Positions 36,163-46,876 of a DNA stretch of 64,000 nt are shown in pieces. Position 1 is the first letter of the stretch, and each line of letters starts with the position of its first letter. The position numbers were made by a program, and so were the translations under genes. Source of the stretch: Streptomyces capitiformicae (GTDB taxonomy: Bacteria > Actinomycetota > Actinomycetes > Streptomycetales > Streptomycetaceae). The notes under the pieces were generated by a model. The model was not told the origin of the DNA, did no database searches, and saw only the letters and a program-made list of their open reading frames with translations. The stretch covers positions 9,741,486 to 9,805,485 of the forward strand of contig NZ_CP022161.1 of the NCBI RefSeq assembly GCF_002214185.1. The letters run 5' to 3'.

Positions 36163-37455
36163 ATGGCAACGAACCCGCCGCTCACCACACTCTCCCGCCC
36201 GCTCAGCGAACTCGACCCGGACGTCGCCGCCGCTGTCGACGCCGAGCTGCACCGCCAGCAGTCCACCCTCGAGATGATCGCCTCGGAGAACTTCGCCCCG
36301 GCCGCCGTCATGGAGGCCCAGGGCTCGGTCCTGACCAACAAGTACGCCGAGGGCTACCCGGGCCGCCGCTACTACGGCGGCTGCGAACACGTCGACGTCG
36401 TCGAGCAGCTGGCCATCGCCCGGGTCAAGGAACTCTTCGGCGCCGAGGCCGCGAACGTACAGCCGCACTCCGGCGCCCAGGCCAACGCGGCCGCGATGTT
36501 CGCGCTGCTGAAGCCCGGCGACACGATCCTCGGCCTCGACCTGGCGCACGGCGGTCATCTGACCCACGGTATGCGCATCAACTTCTCCGGCAAGCTGTAC
36601 AACGTCGTGCCGTACCACGTACGCGAGTCCGACATGCGCGTCGACATGGACGAGGTCGAGCAACTCGCCCTCGCACACCGGCCGAAGATGATCGTCGCCG
36701 GCTGGTCGGCCTACCCCCGCCGCCTGGACTTCGCGGCGTTCCGGCGGATCGCCGACGCGGTGGGCGCGTATCTGCTGGTGGACATGGCGCACTTCGCCGG
36801 TCTGGTGGCCGCGGGCCTGCACCCGAGTCCGGTGCCGTACGCCGATGTCGTCACGACCACCACGCACAAGACCCTCGGCGGCCCGCGCGGCGGGGTGATC
36901 CTCAGCCGCGCCGACCTCGCCAAGAAGATCAACTCGGCGGTCTTCCCCGGCCAGCAGGGCGGCCCGCTGGAACACGTCATCGCGGCGAAGGCGGTGGCCT
37001 TCAAGGTGGCGGCGGGCGAGGAGTTCAAGGAGCGCCAGCGGCGCACCCTGGACGGCGCCCGCATCCTCGCCGGCCGGCTACTGGCCGACGATGTCGCCGA
37101 GGCCGGAATCACCGTCCTGACCGGCGGCACCGAAGTCCACCTGGTCCTCGTCGACCTGCGCGACTCCGAGCTCGACGGGCAGCAGGCCGAGGACCGGCTG
37201 CACCGCGTCGGCATCACCGTCAACCGCAACGCGGTGCCGTTCGACCCCCGCCCGCCGATGGTGTCGTCGGGGCTGCGGATCGGCACCCCGGCCCTGGCCA
37301 CGCGCGGCTTCGGCGAGGCGGAGTTCCGGGAGGTCGCCGACGTCATCGCCGAGGCCCTGAAGGGCGAACGGCCCGACGACGAACTGCGCGCCCGGGTCGA
37401 GAAGCTCGCCGCCGCCTTCCCCCTCTACCCCCACCTGAACGGAGGCGCGGCATGA
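36163..37455 (+). CDS. glyA: Serine hydroxymethyltransferase
   Basis: A 430-residue PLP enzyme that interconverts serine and glycine using tetrahydrofolate. Full family features: [40 protein letters not shown], and the PLP lysine at K236 ([14 protein letters not shown]). It is the first gene of the operon; the following gene overlaps by 4 bases (ATGA). Being with sarcosine oxidase suggests it uses the methylene-THF and glycine made by demethylating sarcosine to make serine. A second, housekeeping copy elsewhere is likely but not in this window. Confidence 0.96.
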   Translation: MATNPPLTTLSRPLSELDPDVAAAVDAELHRQQSTLEMIASENFAPAAVMEAQGSVLTNKYAEGYPGRRYYGGCEHVDVVEQLAIARVKELFGAEAANVQPHSGAQANAAAMFALLKPGDTILGLDLAHGGHLTHGMRINFSGKLYNVVPYHVRESDMRVDMDEVEQLALAHRPKMIVAGWSAYPRRLDFAAFRRIADAVGAYLLVDMAHFAGLVAAGLHPSPVPYADVVTTTTHKTLGGPRGGVILSRADLAKKINSAVFPGQQGGPLEHVIAAKAVAFKVAAGEEFKERQRRTLDGARILAGRLLADDVAEAGITVLTGGTEVHLVLVDLRDSELDGQQAEDRLHRVGITVNRNAVPFDPRPPMVSSGLRIGTPALATRGFGEAEFREVADVIAEALKGERPDDELRARVEKLAAAFPLYPHLNGGAA

Positions 37456-38672
37456 CCGCCGAGCCGCTGCCGGAGCACCCGGACTTCCTCTGGCGCAACC
37501 CCGAGCCGCGCTCCTCGTACGACGTCGTCATCGTCGGCGCGGGCGGCCACGGCCTGGCCACCGCCTACTACCTCGCCAAGAACCACGGCATCACCAACGT
37601 CGCCGTCCTGGAGAAGGGCTGGCTCGCGGGCGGCAACATGGCCCGCAACACCACGATCATCCGCTCCAACTACCTGTGGGACGAGAGCGCGGCGATCTAC
37701 GAGCACGCGCTCAAGCTGTGGGAGGGCCTTCCGGAGGAGCTGGACTACGACTTCCTGTTCAGCCAGCGCGGTGTCCTCAACCTCGCGCACACCCTCCAGG
37801 ACGTCCGCGAGGGCATGCGCCGCGTCAACGCCAACCGTCTCAACGGGGTCGACGCCCAGTGGCTCGAACCGGACGAGATCGCCAAGCTCTGCCCCATCCT
37901 CAACGTCTCGTCCCGCACCCGGTACCCGGTCCTCGGCGGCACCTTCCAGCCGCGGGCCGGCATCGCCAAGCACGACCACGTCGCCTGGGCGCTGGCCCGC
38001 CGGGCGGACGAGATGGGCGTGGACCTGATCCAGGGCTGCGAGGTCACCGGCTTCGTCAAGGACGGCGACCGCGTCGTGGGCGTCGAGACCAACCGCGGCC
38101 GCATCAACGCCGGCCGGGTCGGCCTCGCGGCGGCCGGGCACAGCAGTGTGCTGGCCGAGCGGGCGGGCGTACGGCTGCCCGTACAGTCGCATCCGCTCCA
38201 GGCGCTGGTCTCCGAACTGCACGAGCCGGTGCACCCGACGGTCGTCATGTCGAACCACGTGCACGTCTACGTCTCCCAGGCCCACAAGGGCGAGCTGGTG
38301 ATGGGCGCGGGCGTCGACTCGTACAACGGCTACGGCCAGCGCGGCTCCTTCCACGTCATCGAGAAGCAGATGGCCGCCGCCGTCGAGCTGTTCCCCGTCT
38401 TCGCCCGCGCTCACGTGCTGCGGACCTGGGGCGGCATCGTCGACGTCACCCCGGACGCCTCCCCGATCATCGGCACCACCCCGATAGAGGGTTTGTACGT
38501 CAACTGCGGCTGGGGCACCGGCGGTTTCAAGGCCACCCCGGCCGCCGGCTGGACCTTCGCGCACACCATCGCCACGGGCGAGCCGCATCCCCTGAACGCC
38601 CCCTTCGCGCTCGACCGTTTCACGACGGGCGCGTTGATCGACGAACACGGCGCAGCAGCCGTGGCCCACTGA
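37452..38672 (+). CDS. soxB: Sarcosine oxidase beta subunit
   Basis: A 406-residue flavoprotein subunit, translationally coupled to glyA. The FAD motif [21 protein letters not shown] is split here as [19 protein letters not shown] (about residues 24-42). The fold also shows [33 protein letters not shown] and the C-terminal FAD/substrate stretch [17 protein letters not shown]. The enzyme oxidises sarcosine (N-methylglycine) to glycine, H2O2 and 5,10-methylene-THF. Length is as expected for the heterotetrameric form. Confidence 0.95.
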   Translation: MTAEPLPEHPDFLWRNPEPRSSYDVVIVGAGGHGLATAYYLAKNHGITNVAVLEKGWLAGGNMARNTTIIRSNYLWDESAAIYEHALKLWEGLPEELDYDFLFSQRGVLNLAHTLQDVREGMRRVNANRLNGVDAQWLEPDEIAKLCPILNVSSRTRYPVLGGTFQPRAGIAKHDHVAWALARRADEMGVDLIQGCEVTGFVKDGDRVVGVETNRGRINAGRVGLAAAGHSSVLAERAGVRLPVQSHPLQALVSELHEPVHPTVVMSNHVHVYVSQAHKGELVMGAGVDSYNGYGQRGSFHVIEKQMAAAVELFPVFARAHVLRTWGGIVDVTPDASPIIGTTPIEGLYVNCGWGTGGFKATPAAGWTFAHTIATGEPHPLNAPFALDRFTTGALIDEHGAAAVAH

Positions 38673-38682
38673 GGAGGACAGC

Positions 38683-38979
38683 ATGCTGCTGATCAGCTGC
38701 CCATGGTGCGGCCCTCGCGACGAGACCGAGTACCACTACGGCGGACAGGCCCACGTCCCCCACCCCGAGAACCCCGCCGACCTCAGCGACGAGCAGTGGG
38801 CCGAGTACGTCTTCTACCGCGACAACCCCAAGGGTCCCTTCGCGGAGCGGTGGATGCACAGCACCGGCTGCCGCCGCTGGTTCAACGTCCTGCGCGACAC
38901 CGTCAGTTACGCGGTGCTCGCCTCCTACCGGCTCGACGAGCCCCGCCCCGAACTGCCCCAGGCCGGAGGGAACCGATGA
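38683..38979 (+). CDS. soxD: Sarcosine oxidase delta subunit
   Basis: A 98-residue zinc-binding subunit starting [21 protein letters not shown]. The CPWC pair at C6 and C9, the His in HYGG region and the later [12 protein letters not shown] match SoxD. It has an ATG 10 bases after the soxB stop with GAGGAG upstream, and overlaps soxA by 4 bases. Confidence 0.95.
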   Translation: MLLISCPWCGPRDETEYHYGGQAHVPHPENPADLSDEQWAEYVFYRDNPKGPFAERWMHSTGCRRWFNVLRDTVSYAVLASYRLDEPRPELPQAGGNR

Positions 38980-41852
38980 CCGACCAGCACTTCCGGCTCC
39001 GGGAAGGCGGCCGTATCGACCGCGGCACCGTGCTGCGCTTCACCGTCGACGGCCGGGAGTTGACCGGCCACCCCGGAGACACCGTCGCCTCGGCGATGCT
39101 GGCGAACGGCCTCGTCGAGGTCGCCCCGTCGCTCTACCGCGGCCGCCCGCGCGGCATCGTCGCCGCGGGCGCGGAGGAGCCCAACGCCCTGCTGCAGCTG
39201 GACGGTCCGTGCTCGGAGGGCATGCTTCCGGCGCCGACGGTGGAGCTGTACGACGGCCTGTCCGCCGCCACGCTCTCCGGGATGGGCCGGCTCGACCCGA
39301 CCCCCGACCCCGCCGTCTACGACAAGAAGTACGTCCACACCGACGTTCTTGTCGTCGGTGCCGGACCGGCCGGGCTCGCGGCCGCCGCCGCTGCCGCCGG
39401 CTCCGGCGCCCGCGTGATCCTCCTCGACGACCAGCCCGAGCCCGGCGGTTCGCTGCTCGCCGGACGCACCGAGCGGGTCGGCGAGCGGAGCGCCCTGGAG
39501 TGGGTCGCCGACGTCCGCGCGGCACTCGACGCCGCCCCGGAGGTCGTGGTCCTGCCCCGCACCACGGCCTTCGGCTCGTACGACGACAACTACGTACTGG
39601 CCCTCCAGCACCGCACCGACCACCTGGGGACCGCGGCTCCCGAGGGCGTCTCGCGCCAGCGGTTGTGGCACATACGAGCCCGCCAGGTGGTCCTGGCGAC
39701 GGGGGCGCACGAGCGTCCGCTGGTCTTCGCCGGCAACGACCGCCCCGGCGTGATGCTCGCCGCGGCCGTGCGCGCGTACCTCAACCGGTACGCCGTGGCC
39801 CCGGGCTCGCGAGCCGTCGTCAGCACGACCAACGACAGCGCCTACGACACGGTCGCCGATCTCCACGCCGCCGGCATCGCCATCGCCGCCGTCGTGGACG
39901 CGCGCCCCGAACTGTCCCACCGGGCCGCCGAGGTCGCCGTCGCGACCGGGGTGCGGGTGCTGACGGGAAGCACGGTGGTCGACACCGCGGGAGACGACCG
40001 GCTCACCGGCGTCACCGTCCAGGCACTCTCCGAGGACGGTCGACTCACCGGTGAACCGGTGTCGTTCGACTGCGATCTGCTCGCCGTGTCGGGCGGCTGG
40101 AGCCCGGTGGTGCACCTGCACAGCCAGCGCCAGGGACAGCTGCGCTGGGACGACGACCTGGTCGCCTTCGTGCCCGACGGTGCCGTACGGGACCAGCGGG
40201 TGGCCGGCGCGGCGCGGGGGACGTACGACCTCGACGGCTGCCTGGCCGAAGGGGCGCAGGCCGGTGCGCGGGCCGCGACGGAGGCCGGGTTCCCCGTTGC
40301 CGTACCGTCGCCCGGCGATGCCCGGCCCGCGGGCACGACGCGCGCCCTGTGGCTGGTCCCCGCCCCCGAGGGCGAACCCGGCGACTGGGACACGCACTTC
40401 GTGGACCTCCAGCGCGATGTCACGGTCGCCGACGTGTGGCGCTCCACCGGCGCCGGCATGCGCGGCGTGGAGCACGTGAAGCGCTACACCTCGCTCGGCA
40501 CGGCCAATGACCAGGGCAAGACGTCCGGCGTCAACGCGATCGGAGTCATCGCCGAGGCCCTCGGCGGTTCCCTGGGAGAGATCGGCACCACGGCCTACCG
40601 GGCGCCGTACACGCCGATAGCCTTCGCGGCCCTGGCCGGGCGGGAGCGCGGCGAACTGTTCGATCCCGAGCGCACCACCTCCCTCCACAGCTGGCACGTC
40701 GCCCACGGCGCCGAGTTCGAGGACGTGGGCCAGTGGAAGCGCCCCTGGTACTACCCGCAGCCCGGCGAGGACATGGACACCGCTGTGGCCCGGGAGTGCC
40801 GGGCGGCCCGTGAGGGGGTGGCGTTCATGGACGCCTCCACCCTCGGCAAGATCGAGATCTGGGGCGCGGACGCGGGCGAGTTCCTCAACCGCGTCTACAC
40901 CAACGCCTTCAAGAAGCTCAAGCCCGGCATGGCCCGCTACGGCGTCATGTGCAAGCCCGACGGCATGATCTTCGACGACGGCGTGACCCTCCGCCTCGAC
41001 GACAACCGCTACTTCATGACCACCACGACCGGCGGCGCCGCCGGAGTCCTGGACTGGCTGGAGGAGTGGCTGCAGACCGAGTGGCCCGAACTCGACGTCC
41101 ACTGCACATCGGTGACCGAGCAGTGGGCGACGATCGCCGTCGTCGGCCCGCAGTCGCGCGAGGTCGTCGCCCATCTCGCCCCGGATGTCGACCTGTCCGC
41201 CGAGGCGTTCCCCTTCATGGCCTTCCGCGAGACGACACTGGCCTCCGGCATTCCCGCCCGCATCTGCCGGATCTCCTTCTCCGGCGAACTGGCCTACGAG
41301 ATCAACGTCTCCGCGTGGTACGGCCTGGCGGTCTGGGAGGAGGTGTACGCGGTCGGCCGACCGTACGGCATCACCCCGTACGGCACCGAGACCATGCACG
41401 TCCTGCGGGCCGAGAAGGGCTACATCATCGTCGGCCAGGACACCGACGGCACCGTCACCCCGCAGGACGCGGGCATGTCCTGGGTGGTCTCGAAGCAGAA
41501 GGACTTCATCGGAAAGCGGTCCTTCGCCCGCGCCGACACCTCCCGCACCGACCGCAAGCAACTGGTCGGTCTGCTGCCCACCGACCGCAGCACCCGGCTC
41601 CCCGAGGGCACCCAACTCGTCGCCCCGGACGTGCCGATCACCCCCGAGGCCGGGCCGGTGCCCATGCTCGGCCACGTCACCTCCAGCTACCACAGCCCGG
41701 CCCTCGGCCGCCCCTTCGCCCTCGCCCTCGTCGCCGACGGGCAGGCAAGGAAGGGCCAGACCCTGCTCGCCCCGGTGGGCGAGAACCTGGTGCCCGTCGA
41801 GGTGACCGACTTCGTCCTCTACGACCCCGAAGGGACCAAGCGCGATGGCTGA
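38976..41852 (+). CDS. soxA: Sarcosine oxidase alpha subunit
   Basis: A 958-residue subunit. A ferredoxin-fold-like N-terminus ([21 protein letters not shown], about 18-38) comes first, then the NAD/FAD-type domain with [21 protein letters not shown] (about 124-144), and the C-terminal folate-binding aminomethyltransferase (GcvT-like) domain starting about residue 590 ([17 protein letters not shown]). It transfers the sarcosine methyl group to THF. It overlaps soxD by 4 bases and soxG by 8. Confidence 0.95.
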   Translation: MTDQHFRLREGGRIDRGTVLRFTVDGRELTGHPGDTVASAMLANGLVEVAPSLYRGRPRGIVAAGAEEPNALLQLDGPCSEGMLPAPTVELYDGLSAATLSGMGRLDPTPDPAVYDKKYVHTDVLVVGAGPAGLAAAAAAAGSGARVILLDDQPEPGGSLLAGRTERVGERSALEWVADVRAALDAAPEVVVLPRTTAFGSYDDNYVLALQHRTDHLGTAAPEGVSRQRLWHIRARQVVLATGAHERPLVFAGNDRPGVMLAAAVRAYLNRYAVAPGSRAVVSTTNDSAYDTVADLHAAGIAIAAVVDARPELSHRAAEVAVATGVRVLTGSTVVDTAGDDRLTGVTVQALSEDGRLTGEPVSFDCDLLAVSGGWSPVVHLHSQRQGQLRWDDDLVAFVPDGAVRDQRVAGAARGTYDLDGCLAEGAQAGARAATEAGFPVAVPSPGDARPAGTTRALWLVPAPEGEPGDWDTHFVDLQRDVTVADVWRSTGAGMRGVEHVKRYTSLGTANDQGKTSGVNAIGVIAEALGGSLGEIGTTAYRAPYTPIAFAALAGRERGELFDPERTTSLHSWHVAHGAEFEDVGQWKRPWYYPQPGEDMDTAVARECRAAREGVAFMDASTLGKIEIWGADAGEFLNRVYTNAFKKLKPGMARYGVMCKPDGMIFDDGVTLRLDDNRYFMTTTTGGAAGVLDWLEEWLQTEWPELDVHCTSVTEQWATIAVVGPQSREVVAHLAPDVDLSAEAFPFMAFRETTLASGIPARICRISFSGELAYEINVSAWYGLAVWEEVYAVGRPYGITPYGTETMHVLRAEKGYIIVGQDTDGTVTPQDAGMSWVVSKQKDFIGKRSFARADTSRTDRKQLVGLLPTDRSTRLPEGTQLVAPDVPITPEAGPVPMLGHVTSSYHSPALGRPFALALVADGQARKGQTLLAPVGENLVPVEVTDFVLYDPEGTKRDG

Positions 41853-42483
41853 CCCGACGTTCGAGGCGGACACAGGGGCGACCGGCCCGGTGGCCCTGCG
41901 CAGGAGCCCCCTGGCGCACCTGGAGGAGCGAATGGACGCCGCCACCGTCACCGGCGCCCGCGCCGTCACCCTGACCGAGCGCCCGTTCCTCACCATGGTC
42001 AACCTGCGCGTCGACCCCATCTCCGAAGCGGCCGACCGCATCGGTGAGACCCTGGGCGCCCCGCTCCCCGACCAATGCGGCCACACGTCCACGTCCGGCG
42101 CCCACACGGTCATCTGGCTGGGCCCCGACGAGTGGCTCGTCCTCTCCCAGGCCGACGCGACCACCGTGACCGCCGAGCTGCGGAAGGCCCTCGCGGGAGC
42201 CCCGGGCTCCGTCGTGGACGTCTCCGCGAACCGCACCACCCTGGAGCTGACCGGCCCGTCCGCCCGCCAGGTCCTGGAAAAGGGCTGCCCCCTGGACCTG
42301 CACCCCCGGTCCTTCACCCCCGGCCGAGCGGTCTCGACCACGGTGGGCCCCATCGCCGTCGTCCTCTGGCAACTCGACGACACCCCGACCTACCGCCTCC
42401 TCCCCCGCTCCTCATTCGCCGACCACTTGACCCGCTGGCTCATCGACGCGATGACCGAGTACCGGGGCCCGGTGGTGCCCTGA
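41845..42483 (+). CDS. soxG: Sarcosine oxidase gamma subunit
   Basis: A 212-residue subunit with [24 protein letters not shown] and [29 protein letters not shown] (in parts), the standard SoxG pattern related to the GcvT C-domain. It is the last gene of the operon, overlaps soxA by 8 bases and is followed by a hairpin at 42503-42539. Confidence 0.94.
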   Translation: MADPTFEADTGATGPVALRRSPLAHLEERMDAATVTGARAVTLTERPFLTMVNLRVDPISEAADRIGETLGAPLPDQCGHTSTSGAHTVIWLGPDEWLVLSQADATTVTAELRKALAGAPGSVVDVSANRTTLELTGPSARQVLEKGCPLDLHPRSFTPGRAVSTTVGPIAVVLWQLDDTPTYRLLPRSSFADHLTRWLIDAMTEYRGPVVP

Positions 42484-42502
42484 CACCGCCGAGCACGCCC
42501 GA

Positions 42503-42539
42503 CGCATCGGCTCTTCTCCTCCCCGGTGGAGCCGATGCG
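42503..42539 (+). terminator. Hairpin after the glyA-sox operon
   Basis: Arms CGCATCGGCTC (42503-42513) and GAGCCGATGCG (42529-42539) pair perfectly around a 15-base loop. It starts 20 bases after the soxG stop. Confidence 0.7.
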
Positions 42540-42773
42540 GGCGGCCCCCGGCATCCGCCGGACGCCTGGGGGAACCGTCGTCCTCCGCGCCGCCCCCTGC
42601 CCTCACCTCCGGGTTCGGGTGCTTCCCGGGGCTGCCCGGCCGCGCCGCGCCCTGCGGGTCTCGCGGGGCGCGGCCGGGGGCCGCCGCGACGGCGACGTTG
42701 CGTCCGATGAGGAGGGGCAGGCGGACGTGCAGACGGCCAGGGTGCCGTCGGAGCCCCGCGGTGCCGTACGCGG

Positions 42774-43225
42774 TCACGTCCCAGCCCTGCGCACGGCGCT
42801 GGGTGCGCGGCCGTCCGTGAGCAGCGGGCCACAGGTCCCGGCGACGCCCGGCAGCGACGCCGTGACGGACGCCGGAAGTTGGGCGTAGGTCAGGACGGCG
42901 GTGGCGAGCGCGGCGGCGTAGCGCGGACGGGCTGCCGTGATGGTCCTGTGTCCGTCGCCGTCCAGGTTGATACGACGGTGAACGGGACGCACAGATGCGG
43001 AGCGGTGACACCCGCGCCGAGCACCCCGACCCGCACCCCGACCCGCGCCCCGGCCCCGCCCTGCGCCCCCGCGAGCAGAACTACGGCGACGACCGCACCC
43101 CCCATCCGCGGTGCGGGCCGACGCCGCGGCCGCCACCCGCAGCCAGGGCTCCCCGGCGGAAACGAGGAGTCGCCTACCTGCCCTGGGCACGATCGCACCT
43201 GTCCCGAGAACTGCCACCGACTCAT
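42774..43225 (-). pseudogene. Possible frameshifted secreted or membrane protein remnant
   Basis: The 780-base stretch 42484-43263 has no intact gene that I can support. On the minus strand one frame from 43225 encodes a hydrophobic GGAVVAVVLLAGAQGG and then TAPHLCVPFTVVST. The neighbouring frame continues with LDGDGHRTITAARPRYAAAL and LTYAQLPASVTASLPGVAG to a stop at 42774. Joining the frames near 42975 would give a coherent protein of about 150 residues. So a single frameshift, real or from sequencing, is possible. The family is not recognised. Confidence 0.35.
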
Positions 43226-43263
43226 GCCGTCAAGGTCGTCAATGTCTCTGGCATGCTCCCCCT

Positions 43264-43707
43264 ATGACGCCATGGACCCTGACCGACATCGACCGTGCGC
43301 TGCACGCCAGTTGGGCCGCCGACACCTGCTCGCCCGATGACCTGGCCCGCTCCGGATGGCACCCGGGCAACCCCTCTTGGGGACACTGCGACATCACCGC
43401 GCTCGTCGTGAACGACATCTTCGGCGGCGACCTCATGCTCGGCGACGTCCACTGCGACGGCGAACACTTCGGCTACCACTGGTGGAACCGCCTGCCCAGC
43501 GGAGTCGAGCTCGACCTGACCCTCGAACAGTTCCAGCACGGTCAGGTCGTCACCGCCCCCCGTGTCATCCAACGCCCTCCAGGCCCGCTCCCCCGCCGCT
43601 GGGCGGAATACGAACTCCTGCGATCCCGCGTCACAGCCCACTTGGGCTCCCTACCGCCCCCGGCGGGCGGAACCAGCCTCGGGGCGCCACCAGCCACCAG
43701 CAGTTGA
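43264..43707 (+). CDS. YunG-like small protein
   Basis: A 147-residue soluble protein. WGHCDITALVVNDIFGGDL followed by HYWWNRLPSGVELDLTLEQF-like wording (GYHWWNRLPSGVELDLT) gives a Cys/His/Asp-type arrangement like the YunG family of uncharacterised proteins, which resemble small papain-fold or NlpC-like hydrolases. The ATG at 43264 is chosen because the protein then begins MTPWTLTDIDRAL. Function is unknown. Alone between decayed regions. Confidence 0.65.
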   Translation: MTPWTLTDIDRALHASWAADTCSPDDLARSGWHPGNPSWGHCDITALVVNDIFGGDLMLGDVHCDGEHFGYHWWNRLPSGVELDLTLEQFQHGQVVTAPRVIQRPPGPLPRRWAEYELLRSRVTAHLGSLPPPAGGTSLGAPPATSS

Positions 43708-43781
43708 TCGCGCTCGCGCAGTGTTGATCCGTTCGGCGGCCGCCTGCTCGCCGGCAGCCACTTCCTGCTTGTGATAACCAT

Positions 43782-43818
43782 GACTTGGTCGAACGATTTA
43801 TTCATTGGACTAAGTCGA
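43782..43818. promoter_or_regulatory. Two direct copies of an operator-like dyad upstream of the TetR fragment
   Basis: GACTTGGTCGA (43782-43792) and GACTAAGTCGA (43808-43818) are direct repeats 26 bp apart. Each is itself a short dyad (GACT-N-RGTC, perfect in the second). The region is markedly A/T-rich. This is a typical autoregulatory site for the adjacent TetR gene. Confidence 0.55.
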
Positions 43819-43830
43819 TATGATGTCTGC

Positions 43831-44067
43831 ATGGCTCATGTTTCTGCGGCAGAGCGCCGTCCTCAGCTGATCAAGGCCGCCATCGACCTCATGACGAGGG
43901 AGGGTGTGGCTGCCGGAAGCACCCGCGCCATCGCGGCCGAGCTGGGCGTGGCCCAGGCAACGGTGCACTACACCTTCGGCACCAAGGAAGATCTCGACGG
44001 AGCCAACATCGAGCAGCAACCGTACGCGTCACTGACGCGGCAGCAGTGGCAGATCATCGCCGTCTGA
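43831..44067 (+). pseudogene. Truncated TetR family regulator (DNA-binding domain only)
   Basis: Starts at the ATG at 43831. The 78 residues have AAERRPQLIKAAIDLMTREG and STRAIAAELGVAQATVHYTFGTKEDL, a complete TetR helix-turn-helix. After KEDLDG the protein runs into unrelated residues (EQQPYASLTRQQW) and stops, so the roughly 120-residue ligand-binding domain is missing. No insertion element is visible at the break; a deletion is likely. The shortened protein might still bind DNA. Confidence 0.7.
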
Positions 44068-44123
44068 CGATCCCGACGACGGTCGTCGCCTCTACCGACG
44101 CCCACCGCTGGTGCCGATGCGGA

Positions 44124-44149
44124 GCCGTGCGAGCGTCCGCTCGCACGGC
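44124..44149. terminator. Perfect 12-bp hairpin downstream of the TetR fragment
   Basis: Arms GCCGTGCGAGCG and CGCTCGCACGGC flank TC. There is no T-run. It lies 57 bases after the TetR-fragment stop, so it may be the original terminator. Confidence 0.55.
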
Positions 44150-44517
44150 CCGGCGCGCGTTCGGTGGGGGGTGGGGGGATCACCGCAGGCGGTCCGGGCC
44201 CGGACACCGGCCGCTGGACGAAGCGCAGGTGGCGCAGTTCCGGGACAGCGCCAGACGGGCGACCACGGCCCGGCTCGCCGCGGTGGCACGGACCGCACCG
44301 CGTGGCGGTCTGCCCGTCCACCGGTCTGCCACCAACTCGTCGCCGGTCTCCCCATACGGCGCGCCCAGCAGGGTGCCCCGGTTCTCGTTCGTCACACGAC
44401 GCCTCTTGGGCACCTCCTGCTCCTCTCGGATGCAGTGGTGCCGACCACCGGTGGGCGGCAGAGCGGCTCAGGTACGGGGCTCGAGGCCTGGGTGGGCACC
44501 ACCCGCACGGAGGTGCG

Positions 44518-44601
44518 TCATCCCCCGAAACCGGAAGCCTCCGGGAAGAAGTCGGCACCCTGGACGTAAGCCATCGCCTCGGCCCACTTCGGGTCGTCCA
44601 T
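44518..44601 (-). CDS. Tiny candidate ORF with strong ribosome-binding site
   Basis: A 27-residue peptide starting MDDPKWAEAMAYVQGADFF and ending SGFGG. A long purine run (GGAGGAGGGGGA) ends 7 bases before the ATG at 44601, better than most sites here. The frame also extends upstream to 44718. It could be a real small protein, or the conserved end of a decayed gene. No family recognised. Confidence 0.3.
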   Translation of the reverse strand: MDDPKWAEAMAYVQGADFFPEASGFGG

Positions 44602-45223
44602 ACGGCGTTCCCCCTCCTCCGGGCTGACGTCCTCCACCCGCGTCTTGTGGAGGTGACGTGTTGTGCGAGATCTCTGTCTGGGCCATGCGCCCAAGGTGGC
44701 CCTTCCGGATGCTGTCACGCGTCTGCCGAGCTTCCGGACCGCCCCCGACGAGTGACGGAGGCTCGCCGAGGCGATCGGCCATCACCGAGAGCAACTCCGG
44801 TGCCGCAGCGGGAGCCGGGATGTGCCTGCATCGTGTCCGTGCAGCCCCTCCGCGCGGGCCGAAAGCTGCGGGAGACAGGAATCTGGCATTCGTACACGGC
44901 AACAAACCACGACTCCCGGATCGCGCGGGCGTCCGGGTCAAGCCGGCTCCACCAGCTTCAAGCATCGGTGAACGTTCGACCTCGACCCGGACGAGCGGTG
45001 CCGTTCTCCCGCCCTGCGACAGCCGGCAAAGGGCAGGAGGAGCTGACGCGATGAAGTCCGCGGCCGTCACCGCACCCGGGTGGTTCACCGCGATGCCGTG
45101 CCGGTCGTTCGGGACGTACGGTGCTTGCCCATCTCGACCACCTGACCGGCGGCGTGAGTGCCTCCTGAGTGGTCTTGCACAGTGCGGCTCTCTTGTGCGA
45201 GCAGGGGAGCGGAGCGGCTTCGG

Positions 45224-45916
45224 TCACAGTCGTGGTGGGGTCATGACGAAATGGGCTTCGACTTGGGCGGTGACGATCTGTCGTGCGGGTTGCAGGTGCA
45301 TGGCGTCTGGCGGTTCGGCTCCGTCGAGGCCCTCGGCGCTGACAGCGCCGTACGGGCCGTAATCGGCTGACACCGGGGCGTTGAGGCTGCTGTCGGAGAG
45401 CTCGACGAGGGCGACAAGTGTGGCGTCTAGGGCTTCGGCGTATGCGCGGGCGCGACGGACGGCGTCGTGGACGGCGGTGCGGTGTGCTGCGCGGTGGGCG
45501 GGTGAGTCGGGGCGCAGGGCCCACCAGGGACCGTCGACGCTGGTGAGGTCGAGTTGGGCGAGGCGGGTGGTGAGTTCGCCGAGGGCGGTGAAGTCGGTGA
45601 GTTCGGCGGTTGTGCGGACGTGGCCGTAGTAGGCGCGGACGCGTTCGCGGCGGCCGCGTTCGGTGAGTTGGGGAGTGATGGCCAGCGTGCCGGTCTCCAG
45701 GCGTTCGACGACGTCGCCGTAGCTTCTGACGAGGTCGAGGGCGGCGGTGTTCCGGCGGGTGAGGTCGCTGAGGGTGTCGCCTCGATCGGTGCCGCGGGCG
45801 GTGACGGTGATGCCGATACGGGCGAGGTCGGGGTCGACTTCGAGGTGGGCTTCGCCGCGGACGGCCACGCGGGGTGCGGTGGGGGTGCCGTAGGGGCGGG
45901 ACGGTTGTCCGGTCAT
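45224..45916 (-). CDS. SIMPL domain (DUF541) protein
   Basis: A 230-residue protein of the SIMPL/DUF541 family (named for an interleukin-receptor signalling protein). It begins RVAVRGEAHLEVDPDLARIGITV and has the family's repeat of TARGTDRGDTLSDL, and ends PARQIVTAQVEAHFVM. The ATG at 45916 is 4 bases after the upstream lipoprotein stop, so both are one transcript. No signal peptide is seen. Family function is unclear (periplasmic or oxidative-stress roles in other bacteria). Confidence 0.85.
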   Translation of the reverse strand: MTGQPSRPYGTPTAPRVAVRGEAHLEVDPDLARIGITVTARGTDRGDTLSDLTRRNTAALDLVRSYGDVVERLETGTLAITPQLTERGRRERVRAYYGHVRTTAELTDFTALGELTTRLAQLDLTSVDGPWWALRPDSPAHRAAHRTAVHDAVRRARAYAEALDATLVALVELSDSSLNAPVSADYGPYGAVSAEGLDGAEPPDAMHLQPARQIVTAQVEAHFVMTPPRL

Positions 45917-45920
45917 GTTG

Positions 45921-46841
45921 TCAGCAGGTTCCACCGCCGCCGCTGACGAGGCGAAGGTTGACGGGCGGGCCGGCCGACGGTGTCCCGTGGAGCAGTGTCT
46001 CCCAGGTCCGGCCGAGCGGATCCCCGCCGAGCAGGGTCGCGATGCTCGGGTAGTACGCGTGGCCCATGTTGCTCGCGCCGCTGGACCACTTGAGGAGGAG
46101 TTCGTCGTCGAACGCCGCGTGCATGGAGGAGACCCGCTCAAGGGCGATCTTGGCGGTGAACTCTCCGACAAGAGGATTCGCCTTGGTGCGGTTGAGCGGG
46201 GCGAAGCAGGAGCCCTTGGCGCTTCGGACGGCCCTGGTCGCGTTGGTGATCTTGCCGGTCAGTTCCCCGTGGACCGGTGACTTGGCGAATGCGATACGGA
46301 CGGGGAGGGTTGCGCGGGAGGCGTAGTCACCCTGTCGGGTGCGGACACCGATGGTGCCCTCCATGGCCCGGCCGGCGAAGGCGGCACGAAGGACGGCGTT
46401 CTCCTCGATGTCCGCGACCGGTTTGATCTTGGTGACGGTGCCTTTGGAGATCGTCGCGAGGTAGATCGTGTTCGCGTAGGCGGTACGGCCGTTGTCGGCT
46501 CCCGCTTTCAGTTGCTTGGCGACGGCGGCGGCGAGCGGCAGATCGCCGCCTCGGGTGTGGAACGTCGTTCCGCCGCGCTTGAGGGCTCCGTAGCGCTGTG
46601 TGCGGGACGGGGCGCCTGGCAGTCGGATCGGCTTCTTTCCCGGAAAGAGTTTCGTGCAGTGCACGATGCCGTTTCGCTGCGTGGAGGCCGCGCAGATTCC
46701 GGAGAGAGCCTGTGGTGTGGCGCTGTTCTCGTCCGGGGCCATGGCGGCCGTGCTGGTTTCGCATCCGGTGAGCACAAGGGCGGCGAGCGCGACGGCCGTC
46801 GTCAGACGCCTGACGCGGAAGCTTGGGGTGGTCGTGTTCAT
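45921..46841 (-). CDS. Lipoprotein of unknown function divergent from a two-component pair
   Basis: A 306-residue protein. The signal peptide has RRLTTAVALAALVLTGCE with lipobox LTGC (Cys at about residue 27). The mature protein has several Cys (GICAASTQ, VHCTKLF, GSCFAPL, GGGGTC) and a segment GGTTFHTRGGDLPLAAAV. No family recognised. It is followed by the SIMPL gene with a 4-base gap and is divergent from the OmpR/HK pair at 46928, so it may be their target. Confidence 0.75.
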   Translation of the reverse strand: MNTTTPSFRVRRLTTAVALAALVLTGCETSTAAMAPDENSATPQALSGICAASTQRNGIVHCTKLFPGKKPIRLPGAPSRTQRYGALKRGGTTFHTRGGDLPLAAAVAKQLKAGADNGRTAYANTIYLATISKGTVTKIKPVADIEENAVLRAAFAGRAMEGTIGVRTRQGDYASRATLPVRIAFAKSPVHGELTGKITNATRAVRSAKGSCFAPLNRTKANPLVGEFTAKIALERVSSMHAAFDDELLLKWSSGASNMGHAYYPSIATLLGGDPLGRTWETLLHGTPSAGPPVNLRLVSGGGGTC

Positions 46842-46876
46842 GGCGGCAAGCTTGCCGGGCGGTGCCTGAAACGCTT

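Larger units (their letters stand above)
44068..45223. other. Long stretch without a supported large gene
   Basis: This 1156-base region keeps high G/C but no frame has consistent codon bias or a recognisable domain. It holds a strong hairpin (44124-44149) and one tiny candidate ORF (44518-44601). Several overlapping frames of 200-300 residues exist on both strands but read as low-complexity Arg/Pro/Ala. It looks like decayed gene material adjoining the truncated TetR gene. Confidence 0.55.

Noticed and set aside
38925..42383. 1152-residue open frame on the minus strand
   Set aside because: Shadow of soxA and soxG; the plus-strand genes have clear family motifs.
44164..45088. Several 200-300 residue frames on both strands
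   Set aside because: They overlap one another, have inconsistent codon bias and no domain; recorded only as a stretch without supported genes.
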